Source: Celeribacter baekdonensis B30
Lineage (GTDB): Bacteria > Pseudomonadota > Alphaproteobacteria > Rhodobacterales > Rhodobacteraceae
NCBI RefSeq assembly: GCF_000299875.1
Contig: NZ_AMRK01000001.1
Span: 1 to 64,000, forward strand
Direction of reading: 5' to 3'
DNA: 64,000 nt
The notes below the pieces were generated by a model that worked only from the letters and a program-made list of their open reading frames with translations, made no database searches and was not told the DNA's origin. A program made the position numbers and the translations under genes. Of this stretch, positions 1 through 9,622 are shown one piece after another; position 1 is the stretch's first letter, and each line of letters opens with the position of its first letter.

Positions 1-62
1 CCGACTTCGGCCTCGTCGCCGATTTGTTCACAGCCGTGCCCGAATTGACCGGGAAACTCTGA
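1..62 (+). CDS. etfA: Electron transfer flavoprotein alpha subunit, C-terminal end (partial)
   Basis: Only the last 19 codons are inside the window; they read DFGLVADLFTAVPELTGKL and stop with TGA at 60-62. This tail (DLF..VPEL...L) resembles the conserved C-terminus of EtfA, the FAD-binding subunit that passes electrons from acyl-CoA dehydrogenases to ETF:ubiquinone oxidoreductase. The identity rests on a short peptide plus the nearby 3-hydroxybutyryl-CoA dehydrogenase gene, with which etfBA is often grouped in Rhodobacteraceae, so it is likely rather than certain. A terminator hairpin follows at once. Confidence 0.65.
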   Translation, partial: DFGLVADLFTAVPELTGKL

Positions 63-80
63 GCTCACGCTCTCAAGGAC

Positions 81-110
81 AAAAGGCCCGCCAACCGGTG
101 GGCCTTTTTA
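81..110. terminator. Intrinsic terminator after etfA, probably bidirectional
   Basis: The sequence AAAAGGCCC, a short loop with CCGG in it, then GGGCCTTTTT forms a strong GC stem flanked by A and T runs. It sits between the rightward etfA end and the leftward DUF6473 gene end, so it can serve both strands. Confidence 0.8.
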
Positions 111-136
111 TGGGTATCAAACGCATTTTCGATGCT

Positions 137-964
137 TCAAAGATAACGCGCAATCGCTTCCTGAACGGCAGTCGCGGCTTTGGAATGGGCAACCGGGCCC
201 AGCATTTCGCGGGCAGCGGGAGCATCAAGGTCGGAATAGGCCATCAAGTCGTAGCCCTGCTCAACCTCTGCACGGGTCGCCACCACCTCAACAATATCTT
301 TGACCAGAGGACGAATATCCTCAAGCATATCTCGATTAACGAAAAGCGGATCGCCACTGATTTTGGCGCAGGCCTCCTCATCATCGGGAGAATGATCCGA
401 CAGCCACAACAGCACCAAATCGCCCCGAAGTTTCTGCGCCATCGTCCGCATCCGCGCCAACCACGCGTCGCGCAACTCCTGTCGCACCATATCAAACTTC
501 TGCTCAGACACCGCTTCCAGAGTCTGAAGCAGATGGCGGGTAAAGTTGAAATCGGTGAAATCAATTTCGCGATAGATCGTTTTCAACAGGGTCGAGGCGC
601 GCAAAAAACGATCATTGCGGCGTGCATGAACCGCATAGAATCGGTTCGACATATTTTGTGCGCCCGCGATTTGAACCACTGTGGCTTTCGCATGATGGCA
701 CAGGTCCAGAACCGTCTCATCATTCAGGAACACATCGACGCCAGCGTTAACGCAGCCCAGATTGACAGTTTCGACCCCAAGCCCGGATTCAACAAGATCC
801 GGGAAGGGAAACTCAACATATTTGCCATAGGTTTCGGTTCCGCCTAGGAAGGCAACATAGGCCTCCTCAAGGTCCTTTGGCGGGCCGCGGAACAGAAGTT
901 TCGATTTGCCATAGCGGCACGGATAGTAATTGAGGGAGCCTTCGCCCCTATTTTGGTAAGCCAT
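137..964 (-). CDS. DUF6473 family protein
   Basis: A 275-residue protein beginning MAYQNRGEGSLNYYPCRYG, which I recognise as the conserved N-terminus of DUF6473, a Rhodobacterales family without a settled function. A GTG four codons upstream (974-976) could also start translation, but the ATG at 962-964 is preceded by a GGGTGG purine stretch and matches the family start. There is no signal peptide and no membrane segment. The middle (about 75-135) contains alternating hydrophobic stretches such as KATVVQIAGAQNMSNRFY that resemble a Rossmann-like or SGNH/GT-like core; this is only an impression. It is transcribed away from hbdA and towards etfA. The lipid-metabolism setting is suggestive, but function should be left open. 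Confidence 0.8.
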   Translation of the reverse strand: MAYQNRGEGSLNYYPCRYGKSKLLFRGPPKDLEEAYVAFLGGTETYGKYVEFPFPDLVESGLGVETVNLGCVNAGVDVFLNDETVLDLCHHAKATVVQIAGAQNMSNRFYAVHARRNDRFLRASTLLKTIYREIDFTDFNFTRHLLQTLEAVSEQKFDMVRQELRDAWLARMRTMAQKLRGDLVLLWLSDHSPDDEEACAKISGDPLFVNRDMLEDIRPLVKDIVEVVATRAEVEQGYDLMAYSDLDAPAAREMLGPVAHSKAATAVQEAIARYL

Positions 965-1151
965 GTGTCCACCCACTGGTTTGTTATTTCACCCACAGAG
1001 CAGAGTCGCAGATACAAGTTGCGAAATCGCTAAACCGCCAATTCAACGCAAATTTTATGGGAAGGCGCCGTCACCTTGCCCCTTGAACCAGCGCGCTGCG
1101 CATGCGTAAACTTTGGCACACAGACTGGCGACACATCCTAAAGGTAACAAA

Positions 1152-2027
1152 ATGGACATCCAAAACATAGGCATCGTCGGTGCGGGACAAATGGGCAATG
1201 GCATCGCACATGTGTTCTCGCTGGCGGGCTATGACGTGTTGCTCAACGACATTTCTCAGGACGCTCTGAATCAGGCGATTGTCACCATCTCGCACAATCT
1301 TGAGAGGCAAGTGTCACGCGGCAAAATTGAGCAATCTGAAATGGATGCTGCGCTGTCTCGAATCTCTACGACGCTCAAACTTGAAGATCTTGGGGTCAGT
1401 GACTTGGTGATTGAAGCGGCGACTGAGCGCGAAGATGTGAAGAATGCAATTTTCGAACGACTTTTGCCCCATCTCAAACCCGAAACCATTCTGACCTCGA
1501 ATACCTCTTCCATTTCGATCACCCGCTTGGCCTCACGCACGGATCGACCGGAAAAATTCATGGGCTTCCATTTCATGAATCCGGTGCCTGTGATGAAACT
1601 GGTCGAACTGATCCGCGGCATCGCGACGGATGAGCCCACCTATCATGCGCTATTGAAAGTGGTCGAATCGCTTGGGAAAACCGCCGCCAGTGCCGAAGAT
1701 TTTCCCGCGTTTATCGTCAATCGCATCCTGATGCCGATGATCAACGAGGCGGTTTATACGCTCTATGAAGGCGTTGGATCGGTCAAATCCATTGATGAGT
1801 CGATGAAACTCGGGGCAAACCATCCGATGGGGCCCTTGGAATTGGCTGACTTTATCGGACTGGACACCTGCCTCGCGATCATGAACGTGCTGCATGATGG
1901 TCTGGCCGATACGAAATACCGCCCCTGCCCGCTTTTGACAAAATATGTCGAAGCCGGATGGCTGGGCCGCAAAACCCAGCGCGGGTTTTATGATTATCGT
2001 GGCGAGACGCCGGTTCCGACCCGATAA
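1152..2027 (+). CDS. hbdA: 3-hydroxybutyryl-CoA dehydrogenase
   Basis: A 291-residue NAD(P)-dependent oxidoreductase interconverting acetoacetyl-CoA and 3-hydroxybutyryl-CoA. The N-terminal Rossmann fold is clear: IGIVGAGQMGNGIAHVFSLA at residues 5-24 gives the GxGxMG dinucleotide motif. The catalytic region GFHFMNPVPVMKLVELI and the later NRILMPMINEA helix are typical of the HAD family, and the length equals that of stand-alone Hbd enzymes with no crotonase fusion. I chose the ATG at 1152, preceded by AAAGGTAACAAA, over an upstream in-frame start that would add 13 unmatched residues. It lies just downstream of etfA, with which it would share fatty-acid or polyhydroxybutyrate electron flow. 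Family assignment is firm; substrate chain length is inferred. Confidence 0.95.
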   Translation: MDIQNIGIVGAGQMGNGIAHVFSLAGYDVLLNDISQDALNQAIVTISHNLERQVSRGKIEQSEMDAALSRISTTLKLEDLGVSDLVIEAATEREDVKNAIFERLLPHLKPETILTSNTSSISITRLASRTDRPEKFMGFHFMNPVPVMKLVELIRGIATDEPTYHALLKVVESLGKTAASAEDFPAFIVNRILMPMINEAVYTLYEGVGSVKSIDESMKLGANHPMGPLELADFIGLDTCLAIMNVLHDGLADTKYRPCPLLTKYVEAGWLGRKTQRGFYDYRGETPVPTR

Positions 2028-2045
2028 ACATCACATAACGACATA

Positions 2046-2073
2046 GAAAAGGGGCCGCGATGGCCCCTTCTTC
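2046..2073. terminator. Intrinsic terminator between hbdA and the acyltransferase
   Basis: GAAAAGGGGCC, loop GCGAT, GGCCCCTTCTTC. It lies between two convergent genes and has an A-rich left flank, so it probably serves both directions. Confidence 0.8.
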
Positions 2074-2093
2074 ATATGTGTTCCGGGTTTGGT

Positions 2094-2999
2094 TCAGTCC
2101 GTGCGACCGCCAAGCGCAAGAGTATGTGTGCGCATCCACGCCATGAATTCGCGGGTCTTTTTCTGCCAATCGTTCAAATCATCCGGGCTTAATGGATCGC
2201 CGATAATGGGCGATTGCGGTTTGTTGAGTGCATGGACGATTTCATGCAGCAAAAGCCCCTGACGGATGGTCGCAGAAATTTTATCGGCAATTTGATACAA
2301 CCGCGTGTTCCGCCCAGGAAAATAGATTGGCAACACCGTCGCCCCCGATTTCAACACCATCTTGGCGGTGAACGGGTTCCATTCTTTTTCCTTCACCGGG
2401 CCAAACCATGTTTCAGACGACGCCACGGCCCCCGCCGGAAACAGGATGATCACCCCGCCCGCCTTCAATGTATCCATCGCCTCATTGCGCATGAGGATGG
2501 ATTTACGGTGACTGTCCTCTTCATGCGGAAACGGCACCGGCAACATGAACGGATCAATCTCGCGAATGCCGGTCAAAAGTGAGCGCGTCAGGATTTTGTA
2601 ATCCGTACGTACCTTGCCGATCAACTCCGCCATCACCAAACCATCGACCAAACCATGCGGATGATTTGCCACCACCACAAGCGGACCCGTGGCGGGTATT
2701 TTGGATATCTGCTCCTCGGGGGTGGTGACGTCAATTCCCATCACCTCAAGGGCTTGACTAAAGAATGGCTGCCCCATGGGTGTGCCCATACGTTCGAACC
2801 GACGGATGCGACGCAACAAGGGCAGCTTGCCGGTGATCCATTCAATGGAGCGGATGACCACCACCTTTGAGGGATCCGAATAGGTTCCCGCATATGACAG
2901 ACGCCGACCGTCATACTTGATGAAATCCGCGTCGCCGGGCTTTGGCACATGGGGCTCGGTCACCTGGGTCTCGGTCGCTTGGTCTTGCGGGTGAGCCAC
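2094..2999 (-). CDS. 1-acylglycerol-3-phosphate O-acyltransferase-like (lysophospholipid acyltransferase family)
   Basis: A 301-residue PlsC-superfamily protein, likely transferring an acyl chain to a lysophospholipid or another amphiphile at the inner membrane. The motif VVVANHPHGLVDG (about 109-121) stands in for the usual NHX4D block; the histidine-to-acid spacing is one residue longer, as in the subfamily with NHPFGGIEG-type motifs. A second block, IILFPAGAVASS, corresponds to the FPEG motif. It starts with GTG directly after the stop of the HPr gene (TAA then GTG), so it is probably the last gene of the chvI-to-ptsH transcript, linking an envelope-stress operon to lipid remodelling. Exact substrate unknown. 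Confidence 0.85.
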   Translation of the reverse strand: MAHPQDQATETQVTEPHVPKPGDADFIKYDGRRLSYAGTYSDPSKVVVIRSIEWITGKLPLLRRIRRFERMGTPMGQPFFSQALEVMGIDVTTPEEQISKIPATGPLVVVANHPHGLVDGLVMAELIGKVRTDYKILTRSLLTGIREIDPFMLPVPFPHEEDSHRKSILMRNEAMDTLKAGGVIILFPAGAVASSETWFGPVKEKEWNPFTAKMVLKSGATVLPIYFPGRNTRLYQIADKISATIRQGLLLHEIVHALNKPQSPIIGDPLSPDDLNDWQKKTREFMAWMRTHTLALGGRTD

Positions 3000-3275
3000 T
3001 TACATATCCTCGCCAAATCGGTCCTTGATCAGGGCCTCCAACGCATCTGCCAAGGCATCAGCATCGGGTCCCCTCGTTGACACGTCAATAGTGGTTCCTT
3101 TGGAGGCTGCCAACATCAAAAGCCCCATGATACTATCACCCGAGGTGCTCATCCCGTCTTTGAACACCTCTGCACTGGCGTCAAATTCTTCTACCGTCTC
3201 GACAAATTTCGCCGAAGCACGCGCATGAAGACCCTTCACATTGATGATCTCATGCGTTCTCGTCGTCGATGTCAT
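3000..3275 (-). CDS. ptsH: Phosphocarrier protein HPr
   Basis: A 91-residue HPr. The phosphorylatable histidine is His17 in KGLHARAS, and a serine (Ser48) sits in GDSIMGLLML where the HPr kinase target lies. It lies 30 nt after the EIIA gene in the chvI-chvG-hprK-rapZ-EIIA-ptsH operon. No sugar-specific EIIB or EIIC gene is present, so, as established for other alphaproteobacteria, the relay probably regulates rather than transports sugars. The presence of a HPr kinase gene four places upstream supports serine phosphorylation as an input. Confidence 0.95.
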   Translation of the reverse strand: MTSTTRTHEIINVKGLHARASAKFVETVEEFDASAEVFKDGMSTSGDSIMGLLMLAASKGTTIDVSTRGPDADALADALEALIKDRFGEDM

Positions 3276-3305
3276 GCCGTTTTCCTGTCGTTTTTCTTAT
3301 CGTTA

Positions 3306-3713
3306 TCAGCCAAGCACGTCGAAACTGTCGATGTACTTTCGGCCCGCCTCTAAGGCATTTTTAACCGCTTCGCTGACCGTTTTGTGACGAGATTTTGCCA
3401 GCTTGATCAACATGGGCAGGTTCGCGCCGTAAATGATTTTACGATTGTCATGATGGCACGCCATCAACGACAGGTTGGACGGACTGCCGCCAAACATATC
3501 TGTTACGACCACCACACCATCTCCGGTGTCGACATCATCAGCCGCGCCGCAGATTTCCTTTTGCTTGGCCGATCGGTCATGATCCGGCTCAATGGAAATT
3601 GCCTCAACGCCCGTTTGCTTGCCCACCACATGTTCGACGGCTGCAAGGTATTCCTTGGCCAATCCACCATGCGCGACAATGACGATTCCGATCACGCGAG
3701 ATTCCCCGATCAC
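3306..3713 (-). CDS. PTS EIIA component, mannose family
   Basis: A 135-residue EIIA of the mannose class. The active-site histidine is His15 in VIVAHGGLA, and the later DMFGGSPSN block is the conserved substrate-loop signature. It would take phosphate from HPr. Its ATG overlaps the stop of rapZ (ATGA), showing tight translational coupling. In alphaproteobacteria such an orphan EIIA-Man is part of the regulatory PTS, since EIIBCD partners are absent from this neighbourhood. The usual symbol varies (manX, ptsM), so none is given. Confidence 0.92.
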   Translation of the reverse strand: MIGESRVIGIVIVAHGGLAKEYLAAVEHVVGKQTGVEAISIEPDHDRSAKQKEICGAADDVDTGDGVVVVTDMFGGSPSNLSLMACHHDNRKIIYGANLPMLIKLAKSRHKTVSEAVKNALEAGRKYIDSFDVLG

Positions 3714-4621
3714 AGGCCGCTATGGCGGCGTTCCAATTCCCGATGCCTAATTGACACCTGCCAATCATGTTCTGCAAGGGCTTTGGATAGAATTTCAGCA
3801 AGCGTCACCGATCTGTGCTGTCCTCCGGTACAGCCAAACGCGATGGAGAGGTGTTTTTTGCCCTCTTCGCGGTAGGCCGGCAACAAAAGTAAGGTCAATT
3901 CCAACACTTTCTCGAAAAATGCCGCAAATCGCGGGTCTCGCTGCACATAGTCTTGGACCTTTGCGTCCATGCCATTCAGCGCGCGCAGCTCTGGCTCCCA
4001 ATAAGGATTGGCCAAAAAGCGCACATCAAACACCATATCGACGCCCCGCGGCATCCCGCGCTTGTAGGAAAAACTCTGCACCGTCAGGGCCATATCGGCC
4101 TGATGCCCCTCCGCGAACCAGCGTTCAATCTCGTCGCGCAACTGATGCGGCGTCATCTCAGACGTATCAATCAGAATATCCGCCCGCGCGCGGATCGGGG
4201 CCAAAAGATCAATTTCGCGCGCCACGCCGTCCTGCACTGTTTCTGCCGGGGCAAGCGGGTGACGACGACGAGTCTCGGAATAACGCCGGATCAGCACCTC
4301 AGGCGAACTGTCGAGATAAAGCACCTCAGCGTCATGATCCGGGTTGCGGGTCAATTCGTCGATCACCTCGATGAGCGCATTCACCGAAAAGTCGCGATTA
4401 CGCACATCCAAGCCAAGCGCCAAGGGCCGCGTCAGCCCATGCGTTTGCAACAGCCGGGGCAGGATCGACATCGGCAGGTTGTCAATGACCTCATAGCCAA
4501 GGTCCTCAAGCGCATTGATCGCGGTTGAGCGCCCAGCCCCCGAAGGCCCCGTGATCAAGACCACGCGGCGTTGGGATTTCGACTGTGACAAAGGGCTGTC
4601 GTCAGAACTCGTCACGCGCAT
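3710..4621 (-). CDS. rapZ: RNase adapter / nucleotide-binding protein RapZ
   Basis: RapZ-family P-loop protein of about 303 residues. The N-terminal Walker A is [13 protein letters not shown], with Arg in place of the usual Lys, and is followed by [13 protein letters not shown]. The C-terminal signature [11 protein letters not shown] is intact. In E. coli RapZ guides RNase E to the GlmZ small RNA; in alphaproteobacteria its targets are less clear. Start choice: the ATG at 4621 lies only 3 nt after AGGAGG, while a GTG at 4615 lies 9 nt after it and overlaps the hprK stop as GTGA, so the GTG is a serious alternative. Codons further upstream, overlapping hprK, can be discounted. Confidence 0.92.
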   Translation of the reverse strand: MRVTSSDDSPLSQSKSQRRVVLITGPSGAGRSTAINALEDLGYEVIDNLPMSILPRLLQTHGLTRPLALGLDVRNRDFSVNALIEVIDELTRNPDHDAEVLYLDSSPEVLIRRYSETRRRHPLAPAETVQDGVAREIDLLAPIRARADILIDTSEMTPHQLRDEIERWFAEGHQADMALTVQSFSYKRGMPRGVDMVFDVRFLANPYWEPELRALNGMDAKVQDYVQRDPRFAAFFEKVLELTLLLLPAYREEGKKHLSIAFGCTGGQHRSVTLAEILSKALAEHDWQVSIRHRELERRHSGL

Positions 4622-5109
4622 CGGCCTCCTTTGAGCCATTGGACCAAAGCCGGGGCAAAGTGGCGGCCTTCGACCTTGAAAAGCAGGGGAATCGGGACCC
4701 CGATTAAGACCCGTTCTCGTGGTAGGGGCAAGCGCTCCATTTCGACCTGTGACAGATCGGCAATGCCACAAATGCGCGCGGCGGGAATCGTCTGAGCCGC
4801 AAGCAAGCCCACCCCTCGTGCTTCGATCATCCCACGGATCGGCGCCGGGGACGTCGCGATCAGGCCCCCGTCCGATTTGGTCAAGATGGTGCGATCGTCA
4901 GACACAAGAGTGGCGCCATAAGCCATGATCTCTAGGGCCAATGTGGACTTGCCACTGCCAGAAGGGCCCAGGATCAACAGGCCTCTGGTGTCCCCATAAG
5001 CCACGCAACTGGCATGCAGGTTCAGGGGCGCGACCTCTGAGGCGGCGCAAAAAAGGCCGGTGCTGTCCTGCGCCGGCCTTTGATCTTTGTCTGTCTGGTG
5101 GCCGCTCAC
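4612..5109 (-). CDS. hprK: HPr kinase/phosphorylase, short alphaproteobacterial form
   Basis: A 165-residue protein comprising only the catalytic C-terminal domain of HPrK. Walker A is GPSGSGKS at 48-55, followed by SDDRT and the family loop IEARGVGLL. It would phosphorylate HPr on serine and reverse this. Bacillus-type HPrK has about 310 residues; the missing N-terminal domain is normal for alphaproteobacteria. The ATG overlaps the chvG stop (ATGA), and its own stop overlaps the rapZ start region. Its place directly after a two-component pair suggests that envelope signals and PTS phosphorylation state are co-regulated. Confidence 0.93.
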   Translation of the reverse strand: MSGHQTDKDQRPAQDSTGLFCAASEVAPLNLHASCVAYGDTRGLLILGPSGSGKSTLALEIMAYGATLVSDDRTILTKSDGGLIATSPAPIRGMIEARGVGLLAAQTIPAARICGIADLSQVEMERLPLPRERVLIGVPIPLLFKVEGRHFAPALVQWLKGGRCA

Positions 5110-6836
5110 ACCGGCAAGCCCACAACAAAGCGGGCACCCAGCGGATCGGATGTGATATCAGCATCGGTTGGGCGAATGTTTTCGGCCCAGATCACACCGC
5201 CATGAGCCTCGACGATCTGTTTTGAAATGGCAAGACCAAGCCCGGAGTTGTTGCCAAACTGACCTGCGGGGCGCTCTGAGTAAAAGCGTTTGAACACTTT
5301 GGACAGCGCCTGATCGGGAATGCCGGGACCGGTGTCTTCGACCACAATCAAAACGCGGCTGTCACGTTTACGCACCCAAACACGGATCGCATCGCCATCT
5401 TCACAGAATGACACAGCGTTGGTGATCAGATTGACAAAGACCTGTGCCAAACGCGCCTCAAGACCGGAAATGACAATCGGTTTGTCGGGCATATCGGCGA
5501 TGAATTCGATGCCTTTGTCCTGCGCCTCTTGCGACAGGTACTCAATCAAATTGGTAAGCATTTTAATGAGGTTGAATTCCTCTTCTTCCTCTTTCACCAA
5601 CTCACTGTCGAGGCGGGACGCATTGGAAATATCAGAGACAAGACGGTCCAGACGGCGCACATCATGTTCGATCACATCGAGCAATTTGATCCGATGCTCT
5701 TCTTTCTTGATCATCCGCAGTGACCCAACGGCAGAGCGCAGACTGGCCAGCGGGTTCTTGATTTCATGCGCCACGTCAGCCGCGAATTGTTCGTTGGCAT
5801 CAATCCGGTCATAAAGCGCCGACACCATCCCGCGCAGAGCAGACGACAGACGCCCGATCTCATCAGGGCGACCGGAGAGATCGGGGATGCGTACACGACC
5901 CGGAGCCACTTTGCGACTGTTTTTGTCGCGTCCGATTTCAGCGGCAGCGGCCAGATCGGCCAAAGGATTGGCGATGGTCGAGGCCAAAACAAGGCTCAGG
6001 CCGATGGACACAAGGATCGCGATGACAAAAACTTGAAGGATTTGTTCGCGCTCAACCCGGACAAGTTCATCAATTTCGCCTTCGCCCGAGGCAAGCCCAA
6101 CCACGCCCAGCGTACGCGTCTGCCCCTCCAGGTCGATGGTGATCGGCGCGGCGACAACAAAGAGGGCCGAGCCATTTGCATCATTGCCGGTTTTAACGTG
6201 GATTTCATTTTGCAAAGCGCCAGACACAAGCGGCGAGACATGCGCGGCGGCATCCTTGGGATCGCCGGTCTCTTTGGATTTTGTGAGAGTGATCATCGAC
6301 CACACCCCGGTCAAAAAATCCGAAATCATTGTCGAACGCCCATCCCGGCGCAACCCGGCCACATTGGCGGGGCGCACACGCGGCATCCCTTCGGTAGAGG
6401 CAATCAGAGCCCCTTCGGCGTCGTAGATAAAGACATTTTCGCGCAGCGGGATTTCAAGCACATTCAGTACGGATTGTGCATCAGAGGTTCCGTCGGTCGC
6501 ATCCAACACACCATCAACACCTGCCGTCACTTCCAACATGTCAGCGATCAGGACCGCCTCTGTCACCATGGCCATTTCACGTTGGGTCACAAGACTGTCG
6601 CGAAACGGATTGAGATAGAGAATACCCGCCACCATCAAAATGATGGCCACGAGGTTGAAGGTTATGATCTTTTGCGCCAGAGGAGAGCGATTGATCGCGA
6701 TAAAGCGGCGGCGCTCCCGTTTGGCGCGCAAATCCGCATCCGAAATGCGCGGCGCAATCCAGTCATCCCCGAGAACGACGTCTGCGTCATCAGACGGGCG
6801 CTTTCCCGAGAGGTCCATGCGCGAAGAAAGGGCCAT
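5106..6836 (-). CDS. chvG: Sensor histidine kinase ChvG
   Basis: A 576-residue membrane kinase. Transmembrane segments lie near 56-76 and 266-288, enclosing a periplasmic sensing domain of about 190 residues; a HAMP linker follows, then the HisKA domain with His357 in VAHEIKNPLASL. The ATPase domain shows the N box (VFVNLITNAV), G1 (VEDTGPGIP) and G2 (SGLGLAISKQ). In Agrobacterium, Sinorhizobium and Brucella the orthologues (ChvG, ExoS, BvrS) respond to acid or envelope conditions and phosphorylate ChvI. The start ATG shares one base with the chvI stop (TAATG). No periplasmic inhibitor gene of the ExoR type is visible in this window. Confidence 0.95.
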   Translation of the reverse strand: MALSSRMDLSGKRPSDDADVVLGDDWIAPRISDADLRAKRERRRFIAINRSPLAQKIITFNLVAIILMVAGILYLNPFRDSLVTQREMAMVTEAVLIADMLEVTAGVDGVLDATDGTSDAQSVLNVLEIPLRENVFIYDAEGALIASTEGMPRVRPANVAGLRRDGRSTMISDFLTGVWSMITLTKSKETGDPKDAAAHVSPLVSGALQNEIHVKTGNDANGSALFVVAAPITIDLEGQTRTLGVVGLASGEGEIDELVRVEREQILQVFVIAILVSIGLSLVLASTIANPLADLAAAAEIGRDKNSRKVAPGRVRIPDLSGRPDEIGRLSSALRGMVSALYDRIDANEQFAADVAHEIKNPLASLRSAVGSLRMIKKEEHRIKLLDVIEHDVRRLDRLVSDISNASRLDSELVKEEEEEFNLIKMLTNLIEYLSQEAQDKGIEFIADMPDKPIVISGLEARLAQVFVNLITNAVSFCEDGDAIRVWVRKRDSRVLIVVEDTGPGIPDQALSKVFKRFYSERPAGQFGNNSGLGLAISKQIVEAHGGVIWAENIRPTDADITSDPLGARFVVGLPV

Positions 6837-7537
6837 TATTCCTCGTTGTACCTATAACCGATACCGTAAAGCGTTTCGATGGCGGAAAATTCATTGTCAA
6901 CGGTACGCATTTTCTTACGCAGGCGTTTGATGTGGCTGTCAATGGTGCGGTCATCGACGTAGACCTGATCATCATAGGCCACATCCATCAACTGATCGCG
7001 CGATTTCACAAAACCGGGACGTTGAGCAAGCGCTTGCAACAACAAGAATTCCGTCACCGTCAGCGTGACATCGCGGCCTTTCCAAGACACGGAATGGCGC
7101 AGCGGATCCATTTCCAATTCACCGCGCACAATCACCTTGGTCTCCTCGGCGTCACCGACTTCACCGCCTTCAATCACTTCCTGACGACGCAAAAGCGCGC
7201 GGATGCGTTCAACCAAAAGGCGCTGGGAAAACGGTTTTTTGACGTAATCGTCCGCGCCCATGCGAAGGCCCAGCACCTCGTCAATCTCATCATCTTTCGA
7301 GGTGAGGAAAATCACCGGCATATTGGTTTTTTGCCGCACACGCTGCAACAGGTCCATCCCATCCATACGCGGCATCTTGATGTCAAAAACAGCCATATCG
7401 GGGAGACGTTTGTTGAACGCGTCCAAGGCCGATTGCCCGTCATTATATGTTTCCACCTCAAACCCTTCTGCCTCAAGGGTCATGGAGACGGAAGTGAGGA
7501 TATTCCGGTCGTCGTCAACCAATGCGATGCGGGACAT
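6836..7537 (-). CDS. chvI: OmpR-family response regulator ChvI
   Basis: A 233-residue regulator with an N-terminal receiver domain (acidic pocket Asp8-Asp10, phosphoacceptor Asp52 in [12 protein letters not shown], conserved Lys in KKPF) and a C-terminal winged-helix DNA-binding domain ending near [13 protein letters not shown]. It is the first gene of the leftward operon chvI-chvG-hprK-rapZ-EIIA-ptsH-acyltransferase. pckA is transcribed divergently from the same 378-bp gap, an arrangement conserved in alphaproteobacteria; in Brucella the orthologue BvrR is reported to influence pckA, so a direct link here is a fair inference. Confidence 0.96.
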   Translation of the reverse strand: MSRIALVDDDRNILTSVSMTLEAEGFEVETYNDGQSALDAFNKRLPDMAVFDIKMPRMDGMDLLQRVRQKTNMPVIFLTSKDDEIDEVLGLRMGADDYVKKPFSQRLLVERIRALLRRQEVIEGGEVGDAEETKVIVRGELEMDPLRHSVSWKGRDVTLTVTEFLLLQALAQRPGFVKSRDQLMDVAYDDQVYVDDRTIDSHIKRLRKKMRTVDNEFSAIETLYGIGYRYNEE

Positions 7538-7915
7538 GTTCCGTTTCCTTCAACTGCTCAACTGGTTCATTTTTTTTAGCATAATCCGCGTTTCGCCAGG
7601 CCAAATCAAGCGAAACCGCGAATCACATGCATCAGCTATGACAATCCAAAACGAAAAGATTCAAGGAATGGCTAATTTGTCTCACCTTCTTGCGACAACG
7701 CCTTAAGTCTGGCCGTTTCACATTCTGCACTTCGGCTTGTTTACGCTAACTCCAACATGGTTGCGCTAACTCTTGATCTGGGTCCTGTTTACGGACGCGA
7801 CGAGCATGCTATAGCACGGTCGTCGGACGAGAGGGACTGTCCGGCCGCGAATGGCCCTTTCGCGAGAATTTATGTTTCAGAGACGCCGTCAAGGACACGG
7901 CAGGGAGTTTGCACT
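7538..7915. promoter_or_regulatory. chvI-pckA divergent control region
   Basis: A 378-bp gap holding the promoters of both chvI and pckA. Near its middle the ten-mer TTACGCTAAC (7741-7750) recurs as TTGCGCTAAC (7761-7770), exactly 20 bp apart, so the copies face the same side of the helix. The half-site GCGCTAAC resembles one arm of LacI/GalR-family operators. AT-rich DNA lies on the chvI side (7550-7680). I cannot assign the start sites exactly. Confidence 0.5.
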
Positions 7916-9514
7916 ATGACAACCGGACGCGTGAACCCGGCTTTCACACTTGACGACCAAGGCATCACAGGGCTTGGCCATGTCTATTACAACCTTCTTG
8001 AGCCTGCGCTCATCGAAGAAGCCCTGAAACGCGAAGAAGGTACGCTTGGCAAAGGCGGGACGTTCCTTGTGACCACAGGCAAACACACTGGCCGGTCCCC
8101 AAAAGACAAATTCGTTGTGCGCACCCCCTCCGTGGAAGACACGATCTGGTGGGAAAACAACCAGCCGATGGACCCGGCCAAATTTGATGTTCTTTACGCC
8201 GATATGCTTGAGCATATGAAAGGCAAAGATTTTTTCGTTGAAGACCTTTATGGCGGTGCCGACGCGGCCCACCGTCTTGACGTGCGCATGGTCACCGAGT
8301 TGGCATGGCACGGTTTGTTTATCCGCACCATGTTGCGCCGTCCTGAGTTGAAAGAACTCGACGATTTCACCGCAGATTTCACCATCATCAACTGCCCGAG
8401 CTTCAAAGCCGACCCAGAGCGTCACGGCTGTCGTTCGGAAACCGTTGTCGCCCTGAACTTTGACAAAAAGATCATCCTGATCGGCAACACCGAATATGCG
8501 GGCGAGAACAAAAAAGGCGTGTTCACGCTTTTGAACTACATTTTGCCGGGCAAAGGCGTGATGGCGATGCATTGCTCCGCCAACCACGCGCCGAACAATC
8601 CGGTCGACACCGCGATCTTCTTTGGTCTGTCGGGCACCGGCAAAACCACGCTTTCCGCCGATCCGTCGCGCGTCCTTATTGGCGATGACGAACATGGCTG
8701 GTCCGAGCGCGGCACCTTTAACTTTGAAGGCGGGTGTTACGCGAAAACGATCAATCTCTCGGCCGAAGCCGAGCCGGAGATCTACGCGACCACGACCAAA
8801 TTCGGCACCGTCATCGAAAACATGGTCTATGACGCGCACACCAAAGAGCTTGATTTCGAAGACAACAGCCTGACCGACAACATGCGCTGTGCTTACCCGT
8901 TGGAATATATCTCCAACGCATCGCCGACCTCGCTCGGTGGTCATCCGAAAAACATCATCATGCTGACCTGTGACGCCTATGGCATCTTGCCGCCAATCGC
9001 GCGCCTCACCCCGGCACAGGCGATGTATCACTTCCTCTCCGGCTTCACCTCGAAGACACCGGGCACCGAAGTGGGCGTGACCGAACCGCTCCCGACCTTC
9101 TCCACCTGTTTCGGTGCACCGTTCATGCCGCGTCGCCCGGAAGCCTATGGCAACCTGTTGCGCGAAAAAATCGCGAAACATGGCGCGACCTGTTGGTTGG
9201 TCAACACCGGCTGGACCGGCGGCGCCTTTGGCACTGGCTCGCGTATGCCAATCAAAGCCACGCGCAACCTGTTGCACTCCGCGCTGGAAGGCACGTTGGC
9301 CGAGGTCGAATTCCGCAAGGACGAGAACTTTGGCTTTGAGGTTCCGGTCTCTGTTCCGGGTGTGCCGGACGTTCTTTTGGACCCGCGCCGCACTTGGGCC
9401 GACAAAGACGCCTTTGATGCACAGGCTGAGAAACTGGTCAAAATGTTCTCCGCGAACTTTGAACAGTACCTACCCTACATTGACGAAGATGTGAAAGCGG
9501 CCGCCATCGGCTAA
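7916..9514 (+). CDS. pckA: Phosphoenolpyruvate carboxykinase (ATP)
   Basis: A 532-residue ATP-dependent PEPCK that converts oxaloacetate to PEP, the entry step of gluconeogenesis. The kinase P-loop is [13 protein letters not shown] (237-244 core), followed by IGDDEHGW with the metal-binding acids, and HTGRSPKDK near 56-64 for oxaloacetate binding. Length fits the ATP-type enzyme. I start at the ATG at 7916 ([10 protein letters not shown]), as an upstream in-frame extension of 53 codons has no family match; GGGAG lies upstream at a suitable distance. A terminator follows directly. Regulation probably runs through the shared gap with chvI. Confidence 0.97.
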   Translation: MTTGRVNPAFTLDDQGITGLGHVYYNLLEPALIEEALKREEGTLGKGGTFLVTTGKHTGRSPKDKFVVRTPSVEDTIWWENNQPMDPAKFDVLYADMLEHMKGKDFFVEDLYGGADAAHRLDVRMVTELAWHGLFIRTMLRRPELKELDDFTADFTIINCPSFKADPERHGCRSETVVALNFDKKIILIGNTEYAGENKKGVFTLLNYILPGKGVMAMHCSANHAPNNPVDTAIFFGLSGTGKTTLSADPSRVLIGDDEHGWSERGTFNFEGGCYAKTINLSAEAEPEIYATTTKFGTVIENMVYDAHTKELDFEDNSLTDNMRCAYPLEYISNASPTSLGGHPKNIIMLTCDAYGILPPIARLTPAQAMYHFLSGFTSKTPGTEVGVTEPLPTFSTCFGAPFMPRRPEAYGNLLREKIAKHGATCWLVNTGWTGGAFGTGSRMPIKATRNLLHSALEGTLAEVEFRKDENFGFEVPVSVPGVPDVLLDPRRTWADKDAFDAQAEKLVKMFSANFEQYLPYIDEDVKAAAIG

Positions 9515-9543
9515 GCCCCTTCTCTTTATCTTTGAGCACAGCG

Positions 9544-9576
9544 CGCCCCAAGCCTTATGGTTTGGGGCGTTTTCTT
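9544..9576 (+). terminator. Intrinsic terminator after pckA
   Basis: CGCCCCAAGCC, loop TTAT, GGTTTGGGGCG, then TTTTCTTTT. Long stem with a T tract; clear single-direction terminator for pckA. Confidence 0.9.
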
Positions 9577-9622
9577 TTCGTTGTTGTCACTCGGGTTTTA
9601 CGCGGAGCTGAGACAAGGGATC

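Noticed and set aside
7889-9277. Long open frame antisense to pckA (462 codons)
   Set aside because: It mirrors a strongly conserved enzyme; its product is Arg/His/Gly-rich without family motifs. Such shadows are expected in GC-rich coding DNA.
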